DNA from: a virus | Reading direction: 5' to 3' (one strand) | IMG/VR virus record: IMGVR_UViG_3300043409_000858 | Location: 1-23,069 of that record | Length of the DNA stretch: 23,069 bases | Shown: positions 1-7,575 of the stretch, in pieces | Position numbering within the stretch: the stretch's first letter is position 1 | Layout of the letters: the number at the start of each line of letters is the position of its first letter | Program-made: the position numbers and the translations under genes | The notes under the pieces: model-generated | Databases searched by the model: none | What the model was told of the DNA's origin: nothing | Seen by the model: only the letters and a program-made list of their open reading frames with translations

Positions 1-4
1 TTGA

Positions 5-523
5 ATGGCAAAAGCACAAACACTGAGTGAGCTGGCTGACAACATTGCAACCAGGCAGATGAACCAAAAAGAACTTGCCAACATCGAGCGCAAAGAGATG
101 TCTGGGATCAATAAGAAAATTCACGCCTTTGGCGGTGAAGCTATGCTCTTTGACCATATTGCCGAAGGTAAGACCATCGATTCAGTGATTAAGTCTTTGG
201 ACATAAGCATCGGTGGTTTCTACAAATGGATAGAAAAAGATGCCAAGCGGGGGGAACTCCTCGCGCGCGCACGTACGCGAGGTGGGAGAAGTTTAGCAGA
301 ACAGACGCTAGAAATTGCAGACAACGCAAGCCCTCAAGAGGCGCAAGTGGCCAAGCTGAGAGTGGACACAAGGCGCTGGCTGGCCTCTAAGCAGGCTCCA
401 GATGAGTATGGTGACAAGCAGCAGCCACTGGTCAACATCGACCTGGGGAGCATGGCCCTTGATGCACTGCGCAAACGAACTGTCGTATCACTAGACAATT
501 TGACGGATATGAATACCAAATGA
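5..523 (+). CDS. terS: Terminase small subunit (DNA recognition for packaging)
   Basis: This 172-residue protein most likely recognises the phage DNA packaging site and hands it to the large terminase. A helix-turn-helix-like stretch lies at about residues 43-77 (EGKTIDSVIKSLDISIGGFY), the usual N-terminal DNA-binding element of small terminases. It is followed by a charged helical region and a conserved-looking segment KLRVDTRRWLASKQAPDEYG (about 118-137), which I recognise from phage small-terminase proteins. It starts at the first ATG in the window. The large terminase follows about 830 bases downstream, separated by a non-coding stretch and three tiny genes, which is looser spacing than usual. 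The family call rests on recognised motifs and on position. Confidence 0.85.
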   Translation: MAKAQTLSELADNIATRQMNQKELANIERKEMSGINKKIHAFGGEAMLFDHIAEGKTIDSVIKSLDISIGGFYKWIEKDAKRGELLARARTRGGRSLAEQTLEIADNASPQEAQVAKLRVDTRRWLASKQAPDEYGDKQQPLVNIDLGSMALDALRKRTVVSLDNLTDMNTK

Positions 524-552
524 TTCAGCTACTTTATACAACGACCATTATG

Positions 553-590
553 TTAAGTGCATAAGTAGTTATCCACAGAATTAAGTGCAT
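553..590 (+). repeat. 10-bp direct repeat flanking the first DnaA box
   Basis: TTAAGTGCAT occurs at 553-562 and again at 581-590, 28 bp start to start, with the first DnaA box between the copies. It may be an iteron-like binding site for a phage protein; only two copies are seen. Confidence 0.5.
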
Positions 591-633
591 CAAAGTATTA
601 CATCGACAGTTATGCACAGGAATCTGTGGATAA
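569..633. promoter_or_regulatory. Cluster of three DnaA boxes
   Basis: TTATCCACA lies at 569-577 (+), TTATGCACA at 610-618 (+), and TGTGGATAA at 625-633, which is TTATCCACA on the - strand. All match TTATNCACA exactly. The last two face each other with a 6-base gap. By base composition alone one such site would be expected about once per 30 kb of double-stranded DNA, so three in 65 bp is unlikely to be chance. The host initiator DnaA is the expected binder. Confidence 0.65.
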
Positions 634-835
634 GGTTGGCCAAAATCTGGGGACAAGTCGGTGGTGGTCGGCTGCCGGCTGGTGGCCGCGACCCCCCCCC
701 GTGGCCGGTTTGGCGGGGGCGACTGTGGCGGCACTAAACACCTACAAAAAAAATTTTCTAAAAAATAAAAAAATAATTTACCAAACAAGTCAAATTGTGC
801 AAAAATGTCAATTCCACAAACAACGGAGCAACTGA

Positions 836-1000
836 ATGAAAACAAAGCTGGCGACAGTCACAATCAAGGACCAGGAGTGGATCGTCTTAGACACTGATGA
901 GATTAAAGAGAACAAGGTGTTTTGCACACTGACGAATCCAGACAGCACAATTGTCTGGCACGCATGGGTGGATGTTAATCAGATCGTGGGGATAATATGA
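836..1000 (+). CDS. Small conserved-type phage protein, unknown function (54 aa)
   Basis: This 54-codon frame starts at ATG 836 behind a GGAG ribosome-binding site (824-827) and begins MKTKLATVTIKDQEWIVLDT. It has no signal peptide, membrane span or Cys motif. The alternating hydrophobic and charged pattern and a Trp-rich segment near the end (IVWHAWVDV) suggest a small beta-rich fold. Its stop overlaps the next start by four bases (ATGA at 997-1000), so it is translationally coupled to the chain leading to the large terminase. That coupling and the good ribosome-binding site are the main support. Function is not recognised. Confidence 0.6.
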   Translation: MKTKLATVTIKDQEWIVLDTDEIKENKVFCTLTNPDSTIVWHAWVDVNQIVGII

Positions 1001-1158
1001 ATATCAAATTACTTACTAAAGTGCGTCATTTATTTAATGTTGATTATGTGCCGCGCAGTACGAATAGACATAATCAATTGCAATATATTAAGGCGATGAG
1101 AATATTAGGCAATAAGTGGTTAACGCATAAAGATAATATGGTGCAGAGAATACAGTGA
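997..1158 (+). CDS. Small basic phage protein, unknown function (53 aa)
   Basis: A 53-residue basic protein that overlaps the previous gene by four bases (ATGA) and the next by four (GTGA at 1155-1158). The segment VDYVPRSTNRHNQLQYIKAM followed by RILGNKWL resembles small conserved proteins seen in other podovirus genomes, from memory. No enzymatic motif or membrane span is visible. The A/T-rich codons differ from the more G/C-rich terminase downstream. Function unknown; the coding call rests on the overlapping start/stop chain and a plausible protein composition. Confidence 0.6.
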   Translation: MNIKLLTKVRHLFNVDYVPRSTNRHNQLQYIKAMRILGNKWLTHKDNMVQRIQ

Positions 1159-1352
1159 AGAGTAATTTTGTAAATAATCCGGTGAGATTGAATGGCAACT
1201 GCCACGGTCATAAACTACAGAGATGTAGTAAGTGTTTGGCTGAGAAGCCGCCAGAGGGTGGGGTTGAGCTGAGTGCGACCAAGTGGTTGTGTGCATCTTG
1301 CTGGACCGATAGGATCACGGGCAGGAACTTAAAGCAAGTGAGGGGTTTGTGA
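1155..1352 (+). CDS. Small zinc-ribbon-like protein (65 aa)
   Basis: The protein has two CxxC knuckles, CSKC at about residues 24-27 and CASC at about 46-49, spaced as in a small zinc ribbon. It starts at GTG 1155, overlapping the previous stop by four bases, and its stop overlaps the GTG start of the large terminase at 1349. Small zinc-finger proteins just upstream of terL are common in phages; some are HNH nucleases, but no HNH residues are present here. It may bind nucleic acid or assist the terminase; this is inference from position. Confidence 0.7.
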   Translation: MKSNFVNNPVRLNGNCHGHKLQRCSKCLAEKPPEGGVELSATKWLCASCWTDRITGRNLKQVRGL

Positions 1353-2755
1353 AAGAGAATGTTTTTTCTCAGTGGGTAGAGAGGTATCAGCCTGATCCAG
1401 TGCTATTTGTGCGGGAGGTTTTGGGGGTTGACCCTGACCCGTGGCAAGTGAAGTTTCTTGGGGCAATAGCACGGGGGGATAGGAAGATAAGTGTCAGGAG
1501 TGGCCACGGGGTGGGAAAGAGTACGGCAAGCAGCTGGGCCATGCTCTGGTACTTTATGACTAGATCGCCAGTCAAGGTGGTGGTGACTGCACCGACAAGC
1601 TCGCAGCTGTATGACGCGATGTTTGCCGAGCTGAAGAGGTGGATCAATGCGATGCCTTTGCCCTTGCAGGGATTGTTGACTGTCAAGCAAGAGAGGATTG
1701 AATTCAATGCTGCACCGACTGAGATGTTTATAAGTGCCAGGACAAGTCGGGCAGAGCAGCCAGAGGCTTTGCAGGGAATTCACAGTGAGAACGTGATGCT
1801 GGTGGCTGATGAGGCTTCTGGTGTGCCGGAGCAAGTGTTCGAGGCTGCGGCTGGATCGATGTCTGGGCATAACGCGGTGACGCTGCTACTGGGTAATCCG
1901 GTGCGAAGCAGTGGGTTTTTCTACGACACGCATACGCGCCTGGCTGATGAGTGGACCACGTTTCAAGTGGCTTGCACTGACTCGCCAAGGGTAAGTGATG
2001 AGTACGTCAAAGAGATGGCCATGCGGTATGGCGAGGAGAGTAATGTCTACCGGATCAGGGTGATTGGGGAGTTTCCCAAGGGGGATGACGACACTGTGAT
2101 TGCCATGGATTTGCTGGAAAGTGCGGTCAATCGGGATGTTGCGCCAAGTGACTATGCGCCCATGATCTGGGGATTGGATGTGGCGCGGTTTGGGTCGGAC
2201 AGGTCAGCACTGTGCAAAAGGCAGGGCAATGCGGTGACAGAGAATATCCGGACATGGAAAAATCTGGACCTGATGCAGTTGACTGGTGCGGTGGTGGCTG
2301 AGTACCAGGCGCTGCCGCCCAGTCAGCAGCCAAAGGAAATACTGGTTGATAGTATTGGCCTTGGGGCTGGGGTGGTGGATCGGCTGCGGGAGCTGGGGCT
2401 ACCGGCCAGAGGGATCAATGTCAGTGAAAGCCCTGCGATGGGTGGGACTTACAGGAACTTGAAGGCAGAACTTTGGTACAGGGCAAGAGCTTGGTTTGAG
2501 GCACGGGACTGCAAGATGCCAAAGGATGAGGTGCTGATTGCTGAGCTGGCCACAGTGCGGTACAACTTCACAAGCAATGGCAAAATTGCCATTGAGGGGA
2601 AAGATGAGATCAAGAGGCGGGGGCTGCCAAGCCCTGACAAGGCCGATGCCTTTGTCCTGACGTTTGCAAGTGACGCGGTCGCGGGGATGTACGGGTCAGC
2701 GGGTAGTAGCAAGTGGAGCCAACCCCTGCGCAGAAACCTGGTGCGGGTTGCATAA
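1349..2755 (+). CDS. terL: Terminase large subunit (packaging ATPase and nuclease)
   Basis: This 468-residue motor protein cuts concatemeric phage DNA and pumps it into the prohead using ATP. The ATPase half shows Walker A SGHGVGKS (51-58), Walker B VMLVADEA (149-156, with the Asp-Glu pair at 154-155) and a coupling motif LLLGNP (179-184). The nuclease half shows the RNase-H-like acidic residues: Asp277 in WGLDVARFG, Asp334 in ILVDSIGLGAG and Asp430/Asp433 in SPDKADAF. Length and motif order match P22/Sf6-type large terminases. It starts at GTG 1349, overlapping the zinc-ribbon gene by four bases. All catalytic landmarks are intact. Confidence 0.96.
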   Translation: MKENVFSQWVERYQPDPVLFVREVLGVDPDPWQVKFLGAIARGDRKISVRSGHGVGKSTASSWAMLWYFMTRSPVKVVVTAPTSSQLYDAMFAELKRWINAMPLPLQGLLTVKQERIEFNAAPTEMFISARTSRAEQPEALQGIHSENVMLVADEASGVPEQVFEAAAGSMSGHNAVTLLLGNPVRSSGFFYDTHTRLADEWTTFQVACTDSPRVSDEYVKEMAMRYGEESNVYRIRVIGEFPKGDDDTVIAMDLLESAVNRDVAPSDYAPMIWGLDVARFGSDRSALCKRQGNAVTENIRTWKNLDLMQLTGAVVAEYQALPPSQQPKEILVDSIGLGAGVVDRLRELGLPARGINVSESPAMGGTYRNLKAELWYRARAWFEARDCKMPKDEVLIAELATVRYNFTSNGKIAIEGKDEIKRRGLPSPDKADAFVLTFASDAVAGMYGSAGSSKWSQPLRRNLVRVA

Positions 2756-2787
2756 TTCGGATATTGACAAACCAATGGGGGAAACCT

Positions 2788-2976
2788 ATGAAAATGATGA
2801 CCAAAGCGCAAAAGAAGGTCGGCAAGGTGATGAAAGAGTTTGGCTCTGGCAAACTGCACTCCGGCAAGGGTGGACCGGTTGTGAAGAATCCCAAGCAGGC
2901 CATTGCCATTGCAATGTCTGAGGCAAAGATGCCCATGCGCGGTCAGCGCACAGCAAAGAACAAGGCGAAAAAATAA
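2788..2976 (+). CDS. DUF6496-like small basic protein (62 aa)
   Basis: I recognise the central pattern GKLHSGKGGPVVKNPKQAIA followed by IAMSEA as the DUF6496 type found in phage and bacterial proteins; its function is unknown. The protein is very rich in Lys and ends in a Lys-rich tail. I chose ATG 2788 because GGGGGA lies just upstream (about 2777-2782); a longer in-frame start at 2713 would overlap the end of terL by 43 bases. Its stop overlaps the next start (TAATG at 2974-2978). It heads a run of four small overlapping genes. Confidence 0.8.
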   Translation: MKMMTKAQKKVGKVMKEFGSGKLHSGKGGPVVKNPKQAIAIAMSEAKMPMRGQRTAKNKAKK

Positions 2977-3452
2977 TGGCTACTTTAAAACGCACCATGG
3001 AACAAGTCATGGACAGAGAAGAGGGCGAGGACATGAGCGCAGGCGAGAACTGCCCATTGCCTACGCAAGACATCACATTAAATTTGAAAAACCGCGCCAA
3101 GGCAATTACCAGCGCGGCCTATGGTCCTGAGAATCCCAAGCTGCCCAATGAGGCTTTTTGGCGCAAGAAGTCAGACCAGTGGGATGTGAGCATTGAGGAT
3201 TCAAAGAAAAGCCTGTGCGGTAACTGCGCAGCGTTTAACGTGTCCGACAAGCTCAAAGAGTGCATTGCCCAAGGCATTGGCATGGAAGCAGACCCATGGG
3301 GAACAATCAAGTTGGCTGATCTGGGTTATTGCGAAATCTTTGATTTCAAGTGCGCAGCAAGTCGCACTTGCGATGCATGGGTGGTGGGTGGTCCCAATAC
3401 GGGTGAGCAAGAGGGTGAAGAATCTGAAAACTATGAAGAGGATGAATCATGA
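2976..3452 (+). CDS. Cys-rich protein with HiPIP-like cysteine pattern
   Basis: A 158-residue protein with Cys at 26, 81, 84, 96, 119, 126 and 132. The CGNC knuckle (81-84) followed by GYCEIFDFKCAASRTCDAWV (117-136) resembles the cysteine layout of high-potential iron-sulfur proteins, and similar phage proteins are sometimes labelled that way. No signal peptide is seen, unlike periplasmic HiPIPs. The C-terminal 20 residues are strongly acidic. A metal or Fe-S cluster is plausible but is inference. It is coupled to both neighbours, by TAATG upstream and by ATGA at 3449-3452 downstream. Confidence 0.7.
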   Translation: MATLKRTMEQVMDREEGEDMSAGENCPLPTQDITLNLKNRAKAITSAAYGPENPKLPNEAFWRKKSDQWDVSIEDSKKSLCGNCAAFNVSDKLKECIAQGIGMEADPWGTIKLADLGYCEIFDFKCAASRTCDAWVVGGPNTGEQEGEESENYEEDES

Positions 3453-3601
3453 AAGCTGGACTTTATGCAAATATCGCGGCAAAACGTGAACGGATAGCCA
3501 AAGGCTCGAAAGAGAAGATGCGCAAGCCTGGTGCTAAAGGCGCGCCATCAGCTGCTGACTTCAAGGCTGCGGCCAAGACTGCAAAGAAACCAAAGAAATG
3601 A
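3449..3601 (+). CDS. Small Lys/Ala-rich protein (50 aa)
   Basis: This 50-residue frame begins MKAGLYANIAAKRERIAKGS and ends in a Lys-rich tail. I recognise its head as a recurring small phage protein without known function. It overlaps the upstream gene by four bases (ATGA 3449-3452) and the downstream gene by four (ATGA 3598-3601), so it is firmly inside the coupled chain. The high positive charge suggests nucleic-acid binding or binding to an acidic partner, such as the acidic tail of its upstream neighbour; this is inference. Confidence 0.75.
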   Translation: MKAGLYANIAAKRERIAKGSKEKMRKPGAKGAPSAADFKAAAKTAKKPKK

Positions 3602-3894
3602 AGACTCCAGCTTGGCAGCGTAAAGAGGGTAAGTCACCCTCTGGCGGCTTAAATGCCAAGGGTCGGGCAAGTGCCAAGGCCGAGGGTATGAACTTAAAAG
3701 CGCCAGTCAAGGCTGGCGACAACCCAAGACGGGCATCATTCTTGGCGCGCATGGGCAATATGCCTGGGCCTGAGATGAAGGGCGGTGAGCCGACCAGGCT
3801 GCTGCTGAGTCTGAAGGCATGGGGCGCAAGCTCCAAGGCCGATGCCAAATCTAAGGCAGCTGCGATCAGTGCCAGAAATAAGGCCAAGAAATGA
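3598..3894 (+). CDS. DUF6321-like small basic protein (98 aa)
   Basis: The sequence MKTPAWQRKEGKSPSGGLNA, then RASFLARMGNM about 40 residues further on and a late AWGASSKADA repeat-like segment, match the type I know as DUF6321. It is widespread in phages with unknown function, often beside DUF6496 proteins. Lys, Arg and Ala dominate; there are no Cys residues or membrane spans. It overlaps its neighbours by four bases on both sides. The family name is from memory. Confidence 0.75.
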   Translation: MKTPAWQRKEGKSPSGGLNAKGRASAKAEGMNLKAPVKAGDNPRRASFLARMGNMPGPEMKGGEPTRLLLSLKAWGASSKADAKSKAAAISARNKAKK

Positions 3895-4583
3895 TTTGTC
3901 CAATTGTCATTGCCACTGTGAGAGGCCATGGTCTGGCCGTATTGCTAGAGAGTATTAAGCAATATGCGCCAGAGTGTCCGGTCTATCTGCGAGGCCCTGA
4001 GTCGGTGCTTGAGAACTTTGAGGCTGACCTTAAAATTTATGGTCAACCAAGAAACTTTGGCGATGACTATAACGAGATCATTGAGGCGGCCATGAAAGAC
4101 TGGTCGTCATGCATTGTGGCCAATGACGACATAGTGCTGACACCTACCAGCGTGAAAGTGCTGATGGAGGATGTGCAAATCGTGAGAAGTATGAACAGTG
4201 TCAAGCCTGGATGGGTGGCGGCAAGGTGCGATGCGGCACGGCCCATCCAAAATGTGCGCATTGGCAAAGAGGGCGAGAAGATTAAAGGGTTTAGATTTCC
4301 ATCTGAAAGCTACATCAGAATGAGCCAAGTGGTCAGCCCAATCTTTGCATGGATATCAAGTGATGCATTTGAAGAGGCAAAGTTTCCCCCTCTGAATTGG
4401 TACTCAGATGATGTGCATTGTATGGATTTGGTAAGAAAAGGCTATGCACATTTTGTGTCGGCCAGTTATGTCCACCATATTGGCTCAAACACGATTGGCA
4501 TGGAATTTCAAAAGTTACATGAAGATGCGCTGCCATGGCTTAAAGAGAATCGACCCGAATATGCAAAGGCATGGTTTGAATGA
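3891..4583 (+). CDS. GT-A-fold glycosyltransferase-like protein
   Basis: A 230-residue protein with the layout of a small family-2-type glycosyltransferase. It opens with a beta strand MICPIVIATVRGHG, has a nucleotide-sugar/metal-binding acidic motif CIVANDDIVL (Asp79-Asp80) in place of DxD, a second acidic pair WYSDDVHCMDL (Asp173-Asp174) where the catalytic base is expected, and a late His motif YVHHIGSNTIG (about 193-203). It could transfer a sugar to a virion protein, phage DNA or host surface; the acceptor cannot be read from sequence. It is coupled by four-base overlaps to the gene before and to the methyltransferase after. Confidence 0.75.
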   Translation: MICPIVIATVRGHGLAVLLESIKQYAPECPVYLRGPESVLENFEADLKIYGQPRNFGDDYNEIIEAAMKDWSSCIVANDDIVLTPTSVKVLMEDVQIVRSMNSVKPGWVAARCDAARPIQNVRIGKEGEKIKGFRFPSESYIRMSQVVSPIFAWISSDAFEEAKFPPLNWYSDDVHCMDLVRKGYAHFVSASYVHHIGSNTIGMEFQKLHEDALPWLKENRPEYAKAWFE

Positions 4584-5095
4584 GTCACCAAGAACAACTT
4601 AATTTTGTGGCCGCTGTAAAGGCTGAATTCCCAGAATACTTCAGCCAGACCAAGGTCTTGGAAGTTGGCTCTTTAGACATCAATGGCAGTGTCAGGCAAT
4701 TCTTTGAGAATCCAGACAAATACATTGGCTGTGACTTGGGCGAAGGACCAGGGGTGGACATTGTCTGCACCGGCCATGAGCTGCCATACCCAGACGGGAT
4801 GTTTGATGTGGTGATCTCATGCGAGTGCTTTGAGCATGACAAACACTGGGAAAAGACATTTCAAAAGATGATTGACTTGGTGCGGGATGGTGGTTTAGTT
4901 ATTTTCTCCTGTGCCACAATAGGCAGACCGGAGCATGGCACGACTAGAACTTCACCGGCAGACGCGCCATTCACAAACGATTACTATAAAAATTTGAGAG
5001 AGGAAGATTTCAATGACTTCAAGCCTCTCTTCAAACAATACAGATTTGGTCAGTGCCTTAGACCACGCGACCTATATTTTTGGGGATTGAAATGA
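4580..5095 (+). CDS. Class I SAM-dependent methyltransferase
   Basis: The 171-residue protein shows the Rossmann-fold methyltransferase landmarks. Motif I is VLEVGSLDING (26-36); an acidic residue follows the second strand (Asp52 in YIGCDLGEG); DGMFDVVISCECFEH (72-86) is the motif-IV region of the Methyltransf_11 type; and DGGLVIFSC (103-111) follows. No target-recognition domain is present, so a small molecule, sugar or protein is a likelier substrate than DNA. Coupling to the glycosyltransferase upstream (ATGA 4580-4583) suggests the two act on one product, for example a methylated glycan. It overlaps the portal start by four bases. Confidence 0.8.
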   Translation: MSHQEQLNFVAAVKAEFPEYFSQTKVLEVGSLDINGSVRQFFENPDKYIGCDLGEGPGVDIVCTGHELPYPDGMFDVVISCECFEHDKHWEKTFQKMIDLVRDGGLVIFSCATIGRPEHGTTRTSPADAPFTNDYYKNLREEDFNDFKPLFKQYRFGQCLRPRDLYFWGLK

Positions 5096-7302
5096 ACATG
5101 AACGAATTGCCAATTAGCACCGACATTGCAGCCAAAGAGCCAATGGATGAAATGGAACTGCAAGCCATCATTACCCAAGATTTAACTGACGCGATCAGCT
5201 ATGTGGACAGTGATCTGTCCCCCACACGCGCCAAGGGGACTGAATACTATCGCGGTGATTTATTCGGCAATGAGGTCGAAGGTAACAGCAAGGTGGTGGC
5301 CATGGAAGTGCGGGACACTGTCTCGGCCATGCTGCCAAGCCTGATGCGGGTTTTCTTTAATTCTGAGAATGTGGTGGAGTTTTCACCCCGTGGCCCAGAA
5401 GATGTGAAGATGGCCCAGCAGGCGACCGATTACGCAAATTACATTTTCCAAAACGACAATTCTGGATTTTTAACGACCTACGCAATTTTTAAAGATGCAC
5501 TGGTTCGCAAATGCGGCATAGCCAAATTCTGGTGGGAAGATGACGAAAAGGTTCGCATTGAGGAATATACGGGTTTGGATGACCAAACCCTTGAGATGCT
5601 GATGCAAGAGCCTGGTGGCGAGGTCAAGATCATTACATCTTACCCAGACCCACAAATTGACGAAATGCAGATCAGCACTGTGGACCCTATGACTGGCCAG
5701 CCAGTGATGAATCCCCCAGCCATGATCCATGATGTGCAGATCAAGCGCATCACAAAGGATGGCCGGATCAGGATCATGGCCGTGCCACCCGAAGAGCTAT
5801 TACTTGACAGACGCGCTAGGTCTTTTGACGATTCGACCATCATTGCCCACAGGCAAATGGCCACCATGGCTGACTTGTTGGCCATGGGTTATGACCAAGA
5901 TGAGATTGAAGAGAATATGTCTTCAACCGACTTGGACAGTAATGATGAGTATTTGGCCCGTCAGCCATTGAGTACCACTTTTGGTACGAATGACGCTGCC
6001 AATCCGATGATGCGCAGAGTGCTTTACATAGAGGCTTATTCCCGTGTGGACTTTGATGGTGATGGCATTGCAGAGCTGCGCAAGGTCTGCTGCATGGGTG
6101 GTGGCTATAAGGTGGTCAGGAATCTGCCTGCCAGCTACATTCCATTTGCTGACTTTCCCTGCGACCCAGAGCCACACACAAGCCCACTTGAAGCTATGTC
6201 GGTTTTTGACATTACCCGTGACTTGCAAGAGATCAAGTCGGAAATACTCCGCAACACATTGGACAGCTTGGCACAGTCAATTCACCCACGCACAGCGGTG
6301 GTCGAAGGCCAAGTCAATATCGATGATGTCTTGAACAACGAGACAGGCGCAATCATTCGTATGCGCGCGCCTGGCATGGTCCAACCTTTGACAACCCCAT
6401 TTGTGGGTCAGGCCGCATTCCCGATGATGGAATACATGGACCAGATCAAAGAAGATCGCACCGGCATGAGCAAGGCAGCCATGGGGCTGAATGCTGACGC
6501 ATTGCAGTCAAGCACCAAAGCAGCTGTGAATGCGACCATCAATGCCAGCCAAGGCCGCATTGAGCTAACAGCCAGAATCTTGGCCGAAGGCATGAAAAAG
6601 CTATTCAAAGGCATTTTGTTCTTGGCCACAACGCACCAGGACAAAGCCCGAATGGTTCGTATGCGCAATGAGTGGGTGTCTATTGACCCGCGTTTCTGGG
6701 ATGTTGGCATGGATGCCAACATAAACATTGCTTTGGGCAATGGCGACACCAACGAAAAACTGCAAGCGCTGATGATGATCATGTCTAAGCAAGAGCAAAT
6801 CTTGCAACAACTTGGCCCACAGAATCCCTTGGTCACGCCCCAGCAGTTTAGTAATACCCTGCGAAAAATCGTAGAGCTATCTGGTTTCAAAGACTCATCG
6901 AGCTTTTTCCAAGATATCCCTGCCGACTATGTGCCACCCGCGCCACAGCAAAAACCATCACCCGAAGAGGTGCTGGCCCAAGTGCAGGCCGAGTCGATCA
7001 AGGCAGATATCCAAAAGAAAGCAGCCGAGTTGGAATTAAGACGACAGCAAATGATGATGGATGACGATCTATCCCGTGACAAGATGGCTCAGGATATGTA
7101 TCTCAAAAAGTATGAAATTGAGTTAAAGTACAAATCACAGATCAGTACAGCTGAAATTGATGCAGCGCAAAATATTGATCGTGAAGCAATGCGTCAGCAG
7201 GCATTGTTGGCCCAGCAGCAGGCGGCACAGTTTGTGTCGCAGCCGCAGCCACCAATGCAAGAGCAGATGCCCCCATCAACCTTTCAAGGAATGGCACAGT
7301 AA
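5092..7302 (+). CDS. P22-like portal protein
   Basis: A 736-residue portal, the dodecameric ring at the capsid vertex through which DNA enters and leaves. Length and sequence fit the P22-type portal family: an early segment TRAKGTEYYRGDLFG, the conserved IEAYSRVDFDGDGIAE in the middle, a region ending EDRTGMSKAAMGL that I associate with this family, and a long Gln/Met-rich helical C terminus (from about residue 610) resembling the P22 portal barrel. I chose ATG 5092 over the in-frame TTG at 5080: GGGGA sits at 5082-5086 and the ATGA overlap with the methyltransferase is the local habit. It is followed directly by a small gene, then scaffold and capsid genes. Confidence 0.93.
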   Translation: MNMNELPISTDIAAKEPMDEMELQAIITQDLTDAISYVDSDLSPTRAKGTEYYRGDLFGNEVEGNSKVVAMEVRDTVSAMLPSLMRVFFNSENVVEFSPRGPEDVKMAQQATDYANYIFQNDNSGFLTTYAIFKDALVRKCGIAKFWWEDDEKVRIEEYTGLDDQTLEMLMQEPGGEVKIITSYPDPQIDEMQISTVDPMTGQPVMNPPAMIHDVQIKRITKDGRIRIMAVPPEELLLDRRARSFDDSTIIAHRQMATMADLLAMGYDQDEIEENMSSTDLDSNDEYLARQPLSTTFGTNDAANPMMRRVLYIEAYSRVDFDGDGIAELRKVCCMGGGYKVVRNLPASYIPFADFPCDPEPHTSPLEAMSVFDITRDLQEIKSEILRNTLDSLAQSIHPRTAVVEGQVNIDDVLNNETGAIIRMRAPGMVQPLTTPFVGQAAFPMMEYMDQIKEDRTGMSKAAMGLNADALQSSTKAAVNATINASQGRIELTARILAEGMKKLFKGILFLATTHQDKARMVRMRNEWVSIDPRFWDVGMDANINIALGNGDTNEKLQALMMIMSKQEQILQQLGPQNPLVTPQQFSNTLRKIVELSGFKDSSSFFQDIPADYVPPAPQQKPSPEEVLAQVQAESIKADIQKKAAELELRRQQMMMDDDLSRDKMAQDMYLKKYEIELKYKSQISTAEIDAAQNIDREAMRQQALLAQQQAAQFVSQPQPPMQEQMPPSTFQGMAQ

Positions 7303-7566
7303 GTGACAAACGAAGACCAGGTAAGAAAGGGCCGAAAGGCCCAGCAGATTCTTGAGGATGAAACCCTCAGTAATGCAATTACAAAATTGGAAAGCGACCA
7401 ACTTTGGGTATTTCGATCATCGAAACCCGAAGAGTCTGTGAAACGCGAAACAGCATGGTGTATGTTGCAGGCCATTGATGGCTTGCGGCAAGAGTTGATC
7501 AAAATTATGGACAACGGAAAAGTCGCACAGAATGCTATTAGCAGATCACAGAAAAATCTAATTTAA
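7303..7566 (+). CDS. Small phage protein between portal and scaffold (87 aa)
   Basis: An 87-residue helical, charged protein that begins at GTG 7303 immediately after the portal stop. The opening MTNEDQVRKGRKAQQILEDE and the Trp-containing helices WVFRSSKPEESVKRETAWCM resemble short conserved proteins at this same place in other podoviruses. Those often read as helical bundles without assigned function. A role in capsid assembly is possible by position only. Confidence 0.75.
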   Translation: MTNEDQVRKGRKAQQILEDETLSNAITKLESDQLWVFRSSKPEESVKRETAWCMLQAIDGLRQELIKIMDNGKVAQNAISRSQKNLI

Positions 7567-7575
7567 GAAAATACT

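Larger units (their letters stand above)
524..835. other. Non-coding region, candidate replication origin
   Basis: These 312 bases hold no convincing gene. Four things stand out: three perfect matches to the DnaA box consensus TTATNCACA within 65 bp (569-633); a 10-bp direct repeat flanking the first box; a G/C-rich block with a run of nine C (about 655-735); and a strongly A/T-rich block (about 744-790) that could serve as an unwinding element. DnaA boxes next to an A/T-rich region are the classic bacterial and plasmid origin arrangement. The region could instead be a DnaA-controlled promoter, a DnaA-titrating site or part of the packaging site next to terS. A GTG-started frame at 626-835 crosses the region but has a low-complexity, unconvincing product. 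Confidence 0.5.

Noticed and set aside
626-835. 69-codon + strand frame in the origin-like region
   Set aside because: It starts within a DnaA box, runs through the C9 tract and A/T-rich block, and has an implausible Gly/Trp/Pro then Lys/Asn composition.
1403-1870. 155-codon open frame on the - strand
   Set aside because: It is antisense to the terminase ATPase domain; its His/Ser-rich composition is unlike a real protein.
6408-6890. 160-codon open frame on the - strand
   Set aside because: It is antisense to the well-supported portal gene, with no recognisable motif and no start signal.
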